Source of the DNA: Actinoallomurus purpureus
GTDB lineage: Bacteria; Actinomycetota; Actinomycetes; Streptosporangiales; Streptosporangiaceae
NCBI RefSeq assembly: GCF_024055795.1
Contig: NZ_JAMXMY010000035.1
Location: 1 to 64,000 of the forward strand
Length of the DNA stretch: 64,000 nucleotides
Direction of reading: 5' to 3'
In this document: positions 35,591 through 44,239 of the stretch, in pieces
Numbering within the stretch: position 1 is the first letter of the stretch
How the letters are laid out: the number at the start of each line of letters is the position of its first letter
Notes under the pieces: generated by a model
The model's input: the letters and a program-made list of their open reading frames with translations, nothing else
What the model was told of the DNA's origin: nothing
Databases searched by the model: none
Program-made: the position numbers and the translations under genes

Positions 35591-36886
35591 GTGAAGAGAA
35601 TCATCGCTCTGGGGGCGTCGGCCATGCTCGCCTTCGCCGCGATGACCGGATGCTCGGTCAAGGACGACTCCGGCGGTGGCGGCGGCAAGGGCAAGAAGCA
35701 GATCACTTTCCTGGTGTTCGAGACGCCGAACATGACCCCGCAGGTGTGGGACGCGGCGATCAAGCGGGTCACCGACAGGTACCCCGACATCTCGGTGAAG
35801 AAGCTGGTCTCGCCGACACAGGACCGCACCGCGTACGCCAAGCAGCTGCTCACCTCCGGGCAGTTCCCGGACGTGATGGTCGCCATCTCGCCGGCCGGGT
35901 TCGCCGAGTCCGGCAATCTGTACGCCTGGCAGCCGAACGAGCTGAAGGACTTCACCTATCCGAACAACGGCGCGGTGAACGGCAAGATCTACCAGCTCCC
36001 GGCCAACACCCAGACGATCCCGGTCGTCTACTACAACAAGAGCCTGTTCGCCAAGGCCGGCATCGCCTCCCCGCCGAAGACGTACGCCGAGATGATGTCC
36101 GACGCCGACAAGCTCAAGGCCAAGGGCATCACGCCGTTCGTGGTCGGCGGCGGCAAGGACATTCACGACGCGCTCGGCCCGACGTTCGCCGGCATCCTCG
36201 GCACGGACCTGTACGCCAAGAACCCCGACTGGATGCACGACCGCCGCGCCGGCAAGGTGAAGTTCGCAGGCCCGGACTACGTGAAGGCCGCCGGCAAGCT
36301 CGCCGACCTCGCCTCCAAGGGCTACATCGACAAGCGGATGCTGTCGCAGGACTACGCCGCGACCCAGTCGGCGTTCCTGGCCGGCAAGGGCGCGATGTAC
36401 GCCATGGGCAACTGGTTCGCCGCGGCCGCCGACGACCCGAAGAGCAAGCCGCCCTTCGACATCGGCCAGTTCTTCTGGCCCTCCGACGACGGCAAGCCCG
36501 TAGTCCCGGCCTTCACCGGCGGCGGCCTCCTGGTCAGCTCGCACGCCAAGAACCTGGAGGCGGCCAAGAAGTTCGCGCTCGCCTACCAGCTGGACAAGAC
36601 CAACCTCGACGCCTCCACCAAGAACGACGGCCTCTTCCCGGCGATCAAGGGCTACACCCCGCCCGCGAACTCCGGTCCCGCCTTCAGGACCGGCTACGAC
36701 CTGTTCAAGCAGGCCGAGACCCAGCACGCGGTCGTACCGGCGTTCGGCTTCGAGGCCGGCGACGACGGCATGCTGCCCGGCGTCGTGGACAAGTGGAGCA
36801 CCTCGATGGGCGACCTGGTGACGGGTCGCAAGAGCGCGGCCGACGTCGGCAAGTTCCTCGACTCCGAATGGCAGAAGGCCTCCTGA
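35591..36886 (+). CDS. Extracellular sugar-binding lipoprotein (CUT1 ABC transporter)
   Basis: The 431-residue family 1 solute-binding protein has a signal peptide and lipobox (FAAMTGCSVKDD). The rest is the two-lobed fold: QITFLVFETPNM, SGQFPDVMVAISPAGF, VVYYNKSLFAKAGIASPPKT and GAMYAMGNWF. It is the first gene of an operon with two MalFG-type permeases and a GH36 alpha-galactosidase, so the ligand is probably an alpha-galactoside such as melibiose or raffinose (inferred from the last gene). The ATPase subunit is absent and is presumably a shared MsiK-like protein encoded elsewhere. GTG at 35591. Confidence 0.94.
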   Translation: MKRIIALGASAMLAFAAMTGCSVKDDSGGGGGKGKKQITFLVFETPNMTPQVWDAAIKRVTDRYPDISVKKLVSPTQDRTAYAKQLLTSGQFPDVMVAISPAGFAESGNLYAWQPNELKDFTYPNNGAVNGKIYQLPANTQTIPVVYYNKSLFAKAGIASPPKTYAEMMSDADKLKAKGITPFVVGGGKDIHDALGPTFAGILGTDLYAKNPDWMHDRRAGKVKFAGPDYVKAAGKLADLASKGYIDKRMLSQDYAATQSAFLAGKGAMYAMGNWFAAAADDPKSKPPFDIGQFFWPSDDGKPVVPAFTGGGLLVSSHAKNLEAAKKFALAYQLDKTNLDASTKNDGLFPAIKGYTPPANSGPAFRTGYDLFKQAETQHAVVPAFGFEAGDDGMLPGVVDKWSTSMGDLVTGRKSAADVGKFLDSEWQKAS

Positions 36887-36887
36887 C

Positions 36888-37829
36888 GTGGCGGTCGATG
36901 TGGCGCGTCCGCCCACGCGGACCGGTTCGCCGGCGGTCCCCCGCCGCCGGCGGCCGGTCTGGCCGCGTGTCTGGCACTTCCTGTCGTTCGGGGCACCGGG
37001 CGTGCTGGTCTACGTCTGCTTCGTCCTGGCGCCCATCGCCGTCAGCGTCGGGTACAGCCTGACCAACTACAACCCGTTCGGCCCGAAGACGAGGTTCGTC
37101 GGCCTGAGCAACTACAAGCAGCTGTTCACCGACTCGGAGTTCCTCACCTCGCTGAAGGTCACGACGATCCTGACCCTCATCGTGGTGATCGTGCCGAACG
37201 TGTTCGGCCTGGCCGTCGCCCTGCTGCTCGACCGCCGGGGCTGGCTCTACAACGCGCTGCGCAGCGTGTTCTTCACGCCGGTCGTGCTCAGCTCGGTCGT
37301 CGTCAGCATCATCTGGACCCGCCTGCTGGCCGACGACGGCCTGATCAACCAGGCGCTGCGCGGAGTGGGCTTCTCGCACCCGCCCGGCTGGCTGTCCGAC
37401 CCGTCGTACGCCCTGTACTCCGTGGGCGCGATCCTGTCCTGGCAGATGCTGGGCTTCTGCGTCGTTGTCTACCTGGCCGGGTTGCAGGGCATCCCCCAGG
37501 AGCTGCACGAGGCGGCGGAGATCGACGGCGCCGGACCGATGGAACGCTTCCGGAAGATCACCTGGCCGCTGCTGGCCCCGGCCCTGACGATCAACACGAT
37601 CGTCATGCTGATCACCGGGTTCAAGGCCTTCGACCACATCCAGGTGATCACGAACGGCGGCCCCGGCACCGGCACGACCGCGACGATCGCCTTCAACGTG
37701 CTGCAGACCGGCTTCAACGCCAACCGCGAGGGCTACGCCTCCGCGATGGCCATCGTGATGCTGGTGATCGTCGCCGTCGCAGCCGCGGTCGCCCTGCGGA
37801 TCCTGCAGAAACGCGAGGTGTCGATGTGA
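36888..37829 (+). CDS. Sugar ABC transporter permease (MalF-type)
   Basis: The 313-residue protein has six main membrane segments and the CUT1 EAA loop GIPQELHEAAEIDGAGPMER followed by FRKITWPLLAP, which contacts the ATPase. GTG start 1 base after the binding-protein stop; its 3' end overlaps the next permease by 4 bases, so the genes are co-translated. Partner of the MalG-type permease in alpha-galactoside uptake (inferred from operon content). Confidence 0.95.
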   Translation: MAVDVARPPTRTGSPAVPRRRRPVWPRVWHFLSFGAPGVLVYVCFVLAPIAVSVGYSLTNYNPFGPKTRFVGLSNYKQLFTDSEFLTSLKVTTILTLIVVIVPNVFGLAVALLLDRRGWLYNALRSVFFTPVVLSSVVVSIIWTRLLADDGLINQALRGVGFSHPPGWLSDPSYALYSVGAILSWQMLGFCVVVYLAGLQGIPQELHEAAEIDGAGPMERFRKITWPLLAPALTINTIVMLITGFKAFDHIQVITNGGPGTGTTATIAFNVLQTGFNANREGYASAMAIVMLVIVAVAAAVALRILQKREVSM

Positions 37830-38644
37830 GGCGCTCGATCCGGCCGCTCGTGGCGACCGCCGTCGCGGCGATCTTCTTCGTGCCGCTGTACGTCGTGTGC
37901 GTCAACGTGATCAAGCCCGGCCCGAAGATCGCCAAGTCGCCCGCGTCACTGCCGATCCCGCCGACGCTGCACAACATCACCGCCGTGCTGACCCGACCCG
38001 ACCGATTGTTCTGGGTGAGCCTGACCAACAGCATCGTCGTCACCGCACTGTCGATCATCATCCTGACCGTGCTGTCGTCGATGCTCGGGCACTACCTTGC
38101 CCGCGGCAAGAGCCGGTGGGGCCGGTGGCTCACCCTGCTGCTCCTGTGCGGCCTGATGATCCCGCCGCAGGTCATCCTGATCCCGATCACGCAGGTGCTG
38201 CGGTTCGCCCACCTGATGACGACGATCCAGGGCCTCGTGCTGTTCAACGTCGGCTACTACGTGCCGTTCGGGGTGTTCGTCTTCACCGGCTTCACCCGGT
38301 CGATCCCGGTCGAGCTGGAGGAGGCGGCGGCCATGGACGGCGCCGGCCGGTTCCAGATCTTCTGGCGCATCGTCTTCCCGCTGCTGCGCCCCGCCACCGC
38401 CAGCGTGCTGATCTTCCTCGGCGTGTGGATCTGGAACGACTTCATCGACCCCCTGGTGATCCTCGGGCCGGGCCAGGGCACCACGATCACCACCGGCATC
38501 TACCGGGCCATCGGGCAGTACCAGGCCGACTTCGGCACGGTGTTCGCCCTGATGTTCCTGGCGACGCTGCCGGTGCTGATCTTCTACCTCGCACTGCAGA
38601 AGCACTTCGTGAAGGGCCTCACCGGTGGCGCGACCAAAGGTTGA
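37826..38644 (+). CDS. Sugar ABC transporter permease (MalG-type)
   Basis: The 272-residue second CUT1 permease has about six membrane segments and the EAA motif PVELEEAAAMDGAGRFQIFW. The C-terminal ALQKHFVKGLTGGATKG matches the AxQryfvkGlt.GavKG ending typical of MalG-type permeases. Start GTG at 37826, overlapping the upstream permease by 4 bases; its end overlaps the GH36 start by 20 bases. Confidence 0.95.
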   Translation: MRRSIRPLVATAVAAIFFVPLYVVCVNVIKPGPKIAKSPASLPIPPTLHNITAVLTRPDRLFWVSLTNSIVVTALSIIILTVLSSMLGHYLARGKSRWGRWLTLLLLCGLMIPPQVILIPITQVLRFAHLMTTIQGLVLFNVGYYVPFGVFVFTGFTRSIPVELEEAAAMDGAGRFQIFWRIVFPLLRPATASVLIFLGVWIWNDFIDPLVILGPGQGTTITTGIYRAIGQYQADFGTVFALMFLATLPVLIFYLALQKHFVKGLTGGATKG

Positions 38645-39902
38645 TCCCGACAAGGGACGGGTGTACGAGCACGGCTGGCAGAGTTGGAGCCCCACGACGA
38701 CCTACCCGGTCACGGGGACGAGCCACCGTCCGGTCCAACCGGTGATGCAGACGATGTGCTGGCGCCCGGACCGCCCCGGCCCGGAGCGGGGCTTCCAGGG
38801 CGAGGGCCTGCTCGCCGTCGACCCGGGCGACGGCGGCCCGATCCGGGTGTACGCCGCGCTCGACGGCCGTACGGAGGTCCCGTCCATCCGGGCGACGTAC
38901 GCCGCCGGGGCACTGGTGATCGACCCGGACGGCGAGATCGAGGAGACGGTCTTCGACGGCCCGCTCGAGACGGCGCTCGCCGCGTGGGCGGACGGCTTCG
39001 CCGCCCTCACCGGCGCGCGCCCGCCCCGCCTCCCGCCCACGGCCTGGTGCTCCTGGTACCACTACTTCGGCGCGGTCACCGAGGACGACGTCCTGGAGAA
39101 CCTCGACGCCGTGGGCAGGCACGACCTGCCCGTGGACGTCATCCAGATCGACGACGGCTGGCAGGCCGAGATCGGCGACTGGCTCGCCTATTCGGGCCGG
39201 TTCGCATCCCTCGAACGCCTGGCCGACCGCATCCGCCAGGCGGGACGCCGGGCGGGCATCTGGGTCGCCCCGTTCCTCATCGGCGCCCGCAGCGCCCTTT
39301 CCCGGGTGCACCCGGACTGGCTGACCGGCGACGCGGGCCACAACTGGGACCAGGACCTGCGGGGACTCGACATCGCGCGGGCGGAGGACCACCTACGGGA
39401 GATCTTCGGGGCGCTCCGGTCGTACGGCTTCGACTACTTCAAGCTGGACTTCCTCTACGCGGGGGCGCTCGGCGGCCTGGACGCCTACCGGCACGGCCTG
39501 TCCGTGATCCGCGAGGCGGTCGGCCCGGACGCGTACCTGCTGGGCTGCGGCGCGCCGATCCTGCCGAGCGTCGGCCTGCTCGACGCGATGCGGGTCTCCC
39601 CGGACGTCGACCCGGGGTACGAGCCGGCGGGCGGCGACATGTCCCGCCCGTCCCAGCATGCCGCGGCAACGACCACGGTCGGCCGCGCCTGGCAGCACGG
39701 CCGGTTCTGGGTGAACGACCCGGACTGCCTGATCGCCCGGCCCGCGGTGGAACGCCGCGAGGAGTGGGCCCGGGTGGTCGAACGGTACGGCGGCCTGCGG
39801 GCGTCCTCCGACCGCATCGCCGACCTCGACGACTGGGGCCTGTCCACCACCCGCCGCCTACTGTCCGACGTCCCCGACCCGGCCACCCCTTTCATCCGCT
39901 GA
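38625..39902 (+). CDS. GH36-type alpha-galactosidase
   Basis: The 425-residue cytoplasmic enzyme hydrolyses terminal alpha-galactosyl linkages. It shows the melibiase-superfamily barrel: GWQSWSP near the start, WCSWYHYFGAVTEDDVLENL, VIQIDDGWQ and WVAPFL. The nucleophile motif is DYFKLDFLYAG (Asp275), and the likely acid/base lies in RVSPDVDP (Asp327 or Asp329). It is shorter than classical GH36 enzymes (about 700) because the N-terminal sandwich is reduced. There is no signal peptide, so it acts on imported substrate. The GTG start at 38625 overlaps the permease. Confidence 0.9.
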   Translation: MARPKVDPDKGRVYEHGWQSWSPTTTYPVTGTSHRPVQPVMQTMCWRPDRPGPERGFQGEGLLAVDPGDGGPIRVYAALDGRTEVPSIRATYAAGALVIDPDGEIEETVFDGPLETALAAWADGFAALTGARPPRLPPTAWCSWYHYFGAVTEDDVLENLDAVGRHDLPVDVIQIDDGWQAEIGDWLAYSGRFASLERLADRIRQAGRRAGIWVAPFLIGARSALSRVHPDWLTGDAGHNWDQDLRGLDIARAEDHLREIFGALRSYGFDYFKLDFLYAGALGGLDAYRHGLSVIREAVGPDAYLLGCGAPILPSVGLLDAMRVSPDVDPGYEPAGGDMSRPSQHAAATTTVGRAWQHGRFWVNDPDCLIARPAVERREEWARVVERYGGLRASSDRIADLDDWGLSTTRRLLSDVPDPATPFIR

Positions 39903-39983
39903 CCCCCGCCAGTGCCGATCGCCGCCGGGCCACCGTTCGCAGGTGACGGGCTTGCGTTCAGTCCGGCGGTCAGAAGGCCGGCC

Positions 39984-40034
39984 CCCGGAACCACAGACGT
40001 CGCGAGGACGGATTTGGCGAGCGACCGCCTGGCC
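39984..40034. repeat. Dispersed repeat, copy 1
   Basis: The first 30 bases (from CCCGGAACCACAGACGTCGC) match copy 2 at 43625-43676 at 27 positions, with further similarity after that. On the minus strand both copies encode IRPR(D/E)VCGSG, but in no credible gene. It lies in the roughly 1-kb gene-poor stretch after the GH36 operon (39903-40892). Confidence 0.5.
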
Positions 40035-40141
40035 GATGACCAGGTGACCAGGCCAAGGGAACCCACCAGCCCTCTCACCATCGCCCAGCCAGGCGGGGTC
40101 CTCTTCTTCCGGGCGCGCCCACCGGTGGGGCGGCCGAGGGC

Positions 40142-40384
40142 GTAGAGCTGCTTCGCGGCACCGCCGGGGGCAATCCGCACACGCTCGTCGCCGATCCGGG
40201 CACCTGCCGTTGGACGAGAGGGGTGACCGACGCCGACTGGCTGGCGATCGGCGTCTTCGAGAGCTCAGCTCCCGTCTACCTGCTGCACCCGGAGCACGGC
40301 GCCACCGGCTGCGTACCCGGCACATACGTCGTCCGGCGCCAGCGTGAACAGGAAGGCCGAAGGAGTCGCCTCGTCGCCGACTGA
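40142..40384 (+). pseudogene. C-terminal remnant of an uncharacterised actinobacterial protein
   Basis: The plus frame ending at TGA 40382-40384 reads VELLRGTAGGNPHTLVADPG, later DADWLAIGVFESSAPVYLLH, then PEHGATGCVPGTYVVRRQRE. The HPEH...VPGTYVVRRQRE ending resembles a family of small actinobacterial proteins whose members end similarly, which I cannot name. Upstream of about 40142 the frame loses any recognisable pattern and has no start. A GTG at 40223 could begin a 53-residue product, so a short functional gene is not excluded. Coding character is judged by eye. Confidence 0.35.
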
Positions 40385-40389
40385 GCCAG

Positions 40390-40445
40390 CCGTGATCGTC
40401 GAGGTCCTTCGTCGTTCCGCGTACGAAGAACCTCGACGATCACGG
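40390..40445. terminator. Long inverted repeat, 16 + 6 bp
   Basis: CCGTGATCGTCGAGGT (40390-40405) pairs perfectly with ACCTCGACGATCACGG (40430-40445). After one mismatch, CTTCGT (40407-40412) pairs with ACGAAG (40423-40428), leaving a 10-base loop. It starts 5 bases after the remnant stop at 40384, so it is probably that gene's original terminator. The interval 40446-40770 holds no recognisable gene. Confidence 0.65.
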
Positions 40446-40770
40446 TCAGGAGCGCTTCGGTTCGAAGTGCACCACCGTTATCCCGCAGCCAAAAGGTTCG
40501 GCGGCGACCAGGCGAAGACGTCGTTCCGTCGTCGGCGCGAACGGAACTCTCGGTGAAAGCCGGATCGAGACAGGGGCCTGAAGCCTTTCTCCCGATTTGC
40601 GGCCGCGATTACCGAGCATTCGGCACATCGCCGCCCCCACCCCGCAAGGGCGCGACGTGAGGTCCAACCGCGCTGCGTGCGCGCGTTCCCGCCGGAGCCG
40701 GGGCGGCACCGTGCGCGGACGGTGAGCCGGCCTGAATTCCTCGGTGAGCGCCCGCATGCTCTGGATCTTC

Positions 40771-40801
40771 ACGTCAGTCTCGGAGAGACCGAGACTGACG
40801 T
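40771..40801. promoter_or_regulatory. Perfect 13-bp hairpin upstream of the DinB-like gene
   Basis: ACGTCAGTCTCGG (40771-40783) and CCGAGACTGACGT (40789-40801) enclose the loop AGAGA, 92 bases before the start of the next gene. There is no U tract. It may be a leader structure, an operator or an old terminator. Confidence 0.45.
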
Positions 40802-40892
40802 TCAACGCGTCCATGCTTCGATGGGGGCCGAAGTATCCGGGAGCTACGTTGGCCTCCGTGGCCATTCGGCCTCGCGAGATGGAGGTCCCAGG

Positions 40893-41378
40893 ATGTCTGA
40901 TGAGGTGCCGGGCACGGATGCCCGCGAGCCGGCCTTGGTCGTCATGGCGATGATCGATCACGTTCTCGGGCTAGCGGTGACCTGGACAGCGTGGGACGGC
41001 CGCCCAATAGCTGCCGGCGAGCGAATCTACACCCCGCACAAGGCGATCCGACGGGTCACCGATCACCTCATCGATCACCTCGCAGAGCTGGAGGTACGGC
41101 TGGCCGGAGACCGAACGATCCCCGATCACTGGCATGCCTCGGCGAGCACCACTCCCGGCGATCTGGCGCCCTTCACCGACCAGGACCTGGACGAGGCCAA
41201 GAGCCGGCTTACCCGGCTCGGCCGGATCTGGTCCGCCCGGCTGAACACACTGACGCCTGACCAGCTTGACCATTCACCCGGCGAGGGCTGGACGTTCCGG
41301 CAGATCGCGTTCCATCTCGGATCAACCTTCTACGCCGACTCCGTTGGGGATCTGTCGGCGGTCGGCTCCGGCTCCTGA
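40893..41378 (+). CDS. Putative DinB-superfamily protein
   Basis: The 161-residue soluble helical protein is MSDEVPGTDAREPALVVMAM... It has His-containing helices (RVTDHLIDHLAELEVRLAG and PDHWHAS) and the C-terminal WTFRQIAFHLGSTFYADSVG, which fits the metal-binding four-helix DinB/mycothiol-dependent isomerase fold (His from helices 1, 2 and 4). Function is unknown; many members use mycothiol or bacillithiol. ATG at 40893 with GGAGG 8 bases upstream. No operon partner. Confidence 0.6.
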   Translation: MSDEVPGTDAREPALVVMAMIDHVLGLAVTWTAWDGRPIAAGERIYTPHKAIRRVTDHLIDHLAELEVRLAGDRTIPDHWHASASTTPGDLAPFTDQDLDEAKSRLTRLGRIWSARLNTLTPDQLDHSPGEGWTFRQIAFHLGSTFYADSVGDLSAVGSGS

Positions 41379-41496
41379 TCCACGCCACGGGCCTGGCCCG
41401 AACAGGGGCAGGGCCGGGTTGCGGATCAGCGATCCCCGGCGATGGTCGTGCTTCTTTCGTCACCGCTCGCCGGGATCACGGCTGCCTCGTTTCGAC

Positions 41497-43428
41497 CTAC
41501 CGCGTCGAAAGCCGTACGAAGACGCCCTGGCGTGTGTAGTGCGGCTCCGCGCGCAGGCCAGGCGTGCTGACGGTGACGGCGGTGAACCGACCGGCAAGGG
41601 AACGGGCCCGCAGGACCGGGAGTGTGGCGCCGTGCGGGGGCCGGGCGGACGGGTCCAGGGAAAGCAGGAGCGTGCCGCCGTTGAGGCGGGCCTGGCCGTC
41701 GATCTCCAACGCCGCCTGACGGTGGTGGTCCAGCGCCACCTCCAGCGTGCCACCCGCCGCCTGGGTGAAGGTACCCCGCACCCGGACGGCCGGCGCCGCC
41801 CGGAGTGTCCCGCGCCGCAGCAGCACGCCACCGGAGCCGAGTGCGTACGGGGACGCGGCGACCAGCGTTCCGCCATCGACGACCGTGCCGCCGGTGTAGC
41901 GGTTGCGTCCGGTGAGGGTGAGCGTTCCGGTGCCGAGCTTGACCAGGCCGCCGGGGCCGTCGATGTCGTTGCGCCAGCTGTCGGCGGCGGCGAGGCCCCC
42001 GTCGGCCGCGGTGAGCGTGACCCGTACGTCTCTCTTAAAGCGGCCGTAACCATCCGCCGCCGCGAAGAGGTCGAGCCGTCCCCACTCCTCGTACCCGTCC
42101 AGCAGCGGATGGCCCGCGGGCAGGGCGGTGCTGCGGAGCACCGCGCGGCGCTGATCGGCCGTCAGGTACGGCTGGCGCGTCTCGAGGAGGACCTCGGCGC
42201 CCTTGGGAACGGTCAGCGGGACATCCTGCCCGCGCCGCCGCAGGATGTAGGTCGACCGTTCGGTCACGCGGGCCGCGTTGGCGGCGCGATCGGCGTAGGG
42301 GTCGGTGCCGGGGGCGGCGGAGTGGGCGAAGACGAAGAGGGTGTCGGCGGTGCTGCCGGTCCGTGTCTGGAAGTACGCGGCCGCCTGGGCCCGCGCGGCG
42401 GCCTTGAGGGACGCGTTGCGCGGGTCGTACAACGTGGCCGCGGCGAGTGCGGTGGCCAGGGTCCGGCCACCGATGACGTCCACGGTGGAGTGCATTCCGG
42501 CCACGATCCGGGTGTGGGAGAGGTACGAGGCGTGCGCGACCAACTCCTGGAACCGCTCCGGCACGGCGTAGGCGAGGGCGAGCGCGGCGAGGTAGAAGGC
42601 ATTGGTGTGACCACTCGGGAAACCCCCATCGGCGGCGGGCGTCGTACTGCGCTGCCGCAGGAGCTGGGGGGCCACGATGACGTCCGACGCGTAGACCGGG
42701 AAGCCCAGCGCGTCCACCTTGCCGGTGTCCACGACGGTGCTGTCCCGGGTCATCCGCCACGGGCGCGGGTACTCGTAGGCGAGCTTGCTCGGGTTGCCGG
42801 AGGCGTACGGCCCGCGCAGGGTGTTCACCAGCTGTACGACGAGGCCGAGCTCGGAGTCGGGGGAGCCGGCGCCGATGGCCGATCCGGCCGGCGCGCCGGG
42901 CGGCACGGCGTCGTCGACGAGCCCGGCCGGGGTGCCGTCCGGCGCGGAGGTGATGCCGGTGACGGCCTTGGCCCCCGTGTAGTAGTACGGAGCGAGCGGG
43001 CCGAGTCCGGCGATGACCCCGTAACTCTGATGCTGACGGTCGTGGATGAACGCGTCCTTGGCCTGCTCGTCCGTACGCGCCCGTGTGATCGCGGCGCAGT
43101 AGCGCATGTTGGCGCGCAGCGTTTCGTGGTCGAGGACGGTACCGGTGTTCCACGCGTCGCCTGTGTGCCACAGCTTGGCGAAGCCGCCGAGGGCGCGCAC
43201 GGCCGCGTTGCCCGCAGCGGTCAGGTCCGCGGAGGTGTTCGTGGTGTACGTATCGACGAAGGCCGCGGACGATGGGTCGGCGATTCCCGTGCCCGCACTG
43301 ATCGCGGCGGCGCGCCGCGGGTCGGCGAGCAGGCTGAACGCGGTGGGTGCGGTGAGCAGCGCGGCGGAGGCGCCGAGAGACGTGCGCAGGAAGCGCCGCC
43401 GGTTCACGGGTACCTGAGAAGACTTCAT
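41497..43428 (-). CDS. Tat-exported PAP2 phosphatase with autotransporter-type beta-strand repeat
   Basis: The 643-residue protein starts MKSSQVPVNRRRFLRTSLGA, a twin-arginine signal peptide (NRRRFL). The central part is a type 2 phosphatidic-acid-phosphatase/vanadium-haloperoxidase domain with its three motifs: KLAYEYPRP (K-x6-RP), GFPSGHTNAF and SHTRIVAGMHSTVD. The C-terminal part contains LVKLGTGTLTLTGRNRYTGG and TVVDGGTLV, the autotransporter-associated beta-strand repeat best known from Gram-negative surface proteins. It is a secreted phosphatase of unknown substrate. The ATG at 43428 is preferred over the longer frame because the Tat signal begins there. Confidence 0.88.
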   Translation of the reverse strand: MKSSQVPVNRRRFLRTSLGASAALLTAPTAFSLLADPRRAAAISAGTGIADPSSAAFVDTYTTNTSADLTAAGNAAVRALGGFAKLWHTGDAWNTGTVLDHETLRANMRYCAAITRARTDEQAKDAFIHDRQHQSYGVIAGLGPLAPYYYTGAKAVTGITSAPDGTPAGLVDDAVPPGAPAGSAIGAGSPDSELGLVVQLVNTLRGPYASGNPSKLAYEYPRPWRMTRDSTVVDTGKVDALGFPVYASDVIVAPQLLRQRSTTPAADGGFPSGHTNAFYLAALALAYAVPERFQELVAHASYLSHTRIVAGMHSTVDVIGGRTLATALAAATLYDPRNASLKAAARAQAAAYFQTRTGSTADTLFVFAHSAAPGTDPYADRAANAARVTERSTYILRRRGQDVPLTVPKGAEVLLETRQPYLTADQRRAVLRSTALPAGHPLLDGYEEWGRLDLFAAADGYGRFKRDVRVTLTAADGGLAAADSWRNDIDGPGGLVKLGTGTLTLTGRNRYTGGTVVDGGTLVAASPYALGSGGVLLRRGTLRAAPAVRVRGTFTQAAGGTLEVALDHHRQAALEIDGQARLNGGTLLLSLDPSARPPHGATLPVLRARSLAGRFTAVTVSTPGLRAEPHYTRQGVFVRLSTR

Positions 43429-43624
43429 CTTCGTCCTTGGGGCAGGCCACGAGACACGTGACTTCAAGCGGGGAGGCGACCAGAGAGCGGATTCAGCAGG
43501 TAAGAGCTCCGCGCGTAGCTTGAAGGACCGCGGCGAACGACGGATGTGCGCCATGTGAACACCGCCCCGCGCACCGGCCACCACCAGGCATTACACGCTG
43601 CGCCGGCGTCCTGGGTCGTCGCGG

Positions 43625-43676
43625 CCCGGAACCGCACACCTCGCGAGGACGGATCCCGGCGAACGGCCGACCGGCC
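43625..43676. repeat. Dispersed repeat, copy 2
   Basis: Partner of 39984-40034. This copy starts CCCGGAACCGCACACCTCGC and shares GAGGACGGAT at the same offset. It lies in the 286-base gap between the PAP2 gene start and the HATPase gene end, where no gene is recognised. Confidence 0.5.
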
Positions 43677-43714
43677 ACGCCCCGCTCGCCGAGGCCGAGA
43701 GGTCGACGGCGGCG

Positions 43715-44233
43715 TCAAGGTCCCGTGGAAAACGCCAGCCTGACCCACACCACCCGGCTGCCGTCTCGATGCCGGTAGGTGCCGTACCGGCTGGCCAGGG
43801 CACCGATGCCGTACAGGCCGAGTCCGCTCTCGGGGAGGGCGCCTCCGTCGGCGAGGGCGGCCTGGACCGGGTCACGGCCGGGGAGCCGGGGTTCTTTGAG
43901 GCCGCCCGCGTCGACGACGTGGATCTCGCCGAAGGTGGGCCAGCGGTACAGCGCGACGGTGAACATCCCGTCGGGACGGCCGGAGTCCGAGTGCCGGATG
44001 GCGTTGGTGGCCAGTTCACCGGTCACCCAGGCGGCGTTCGCGGCGATGGGGGCGTCGGTGAACAGTTGGGTCACGAACGTACGGGCGGCGCCCACCTGGT
44101 CGGGCGTTCCGGCGAAGCGGCGCTCCCACCGCAGCATGCCGGGCCGCCTCGCGGCCACCCGGCCGCCGAACGGCCGCCACTTCTCCTGCCGGCCCGTACC
44201 CGACCTCGAATTCGACGGTTCCGCGAATGACAT
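43715..44233 (-). CDS. RsbW-like ATP-binding regulatory protein (HATPase)
   Basis: The 172-residue GHKL-type ATPase is related to anti-sigma kinases. The N box is VTGELATNAIRHSDSG, the G1 region is IHVVDAGG, and the G2-like loop is SGLGLYGIGALASRYG. Actinomycetes encode dozens of such proteins next to XRE and DUF397 genes, where they probably modulate regulators rather than sigma factors directly. The ATG at 44233 is used; an internal Met (MLRWERRF, 33 codons in) fits the usual family start and is an alternative. It is 6 bases downstream of a small gene and faces away from the XRE gene. Confidence 0.85.
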   Translation of the reverse strand: MSFAEPSNSRSGTGRQEKWRPFGGRVAARRPGMLRWERRFAGTPDQVGAARTFVTQLFTDAPIAANAAWVTGELATNAIRHSDSGRPDGMFTVALYRWPTFGEIHVVDAGGLKEPRLPGRDPVQAALADGGALPESGLGLYGIGALASRYGTYRHRDGSRVVWVRLAFSTGP

Positions 44234-44239
44234 GAGTGA

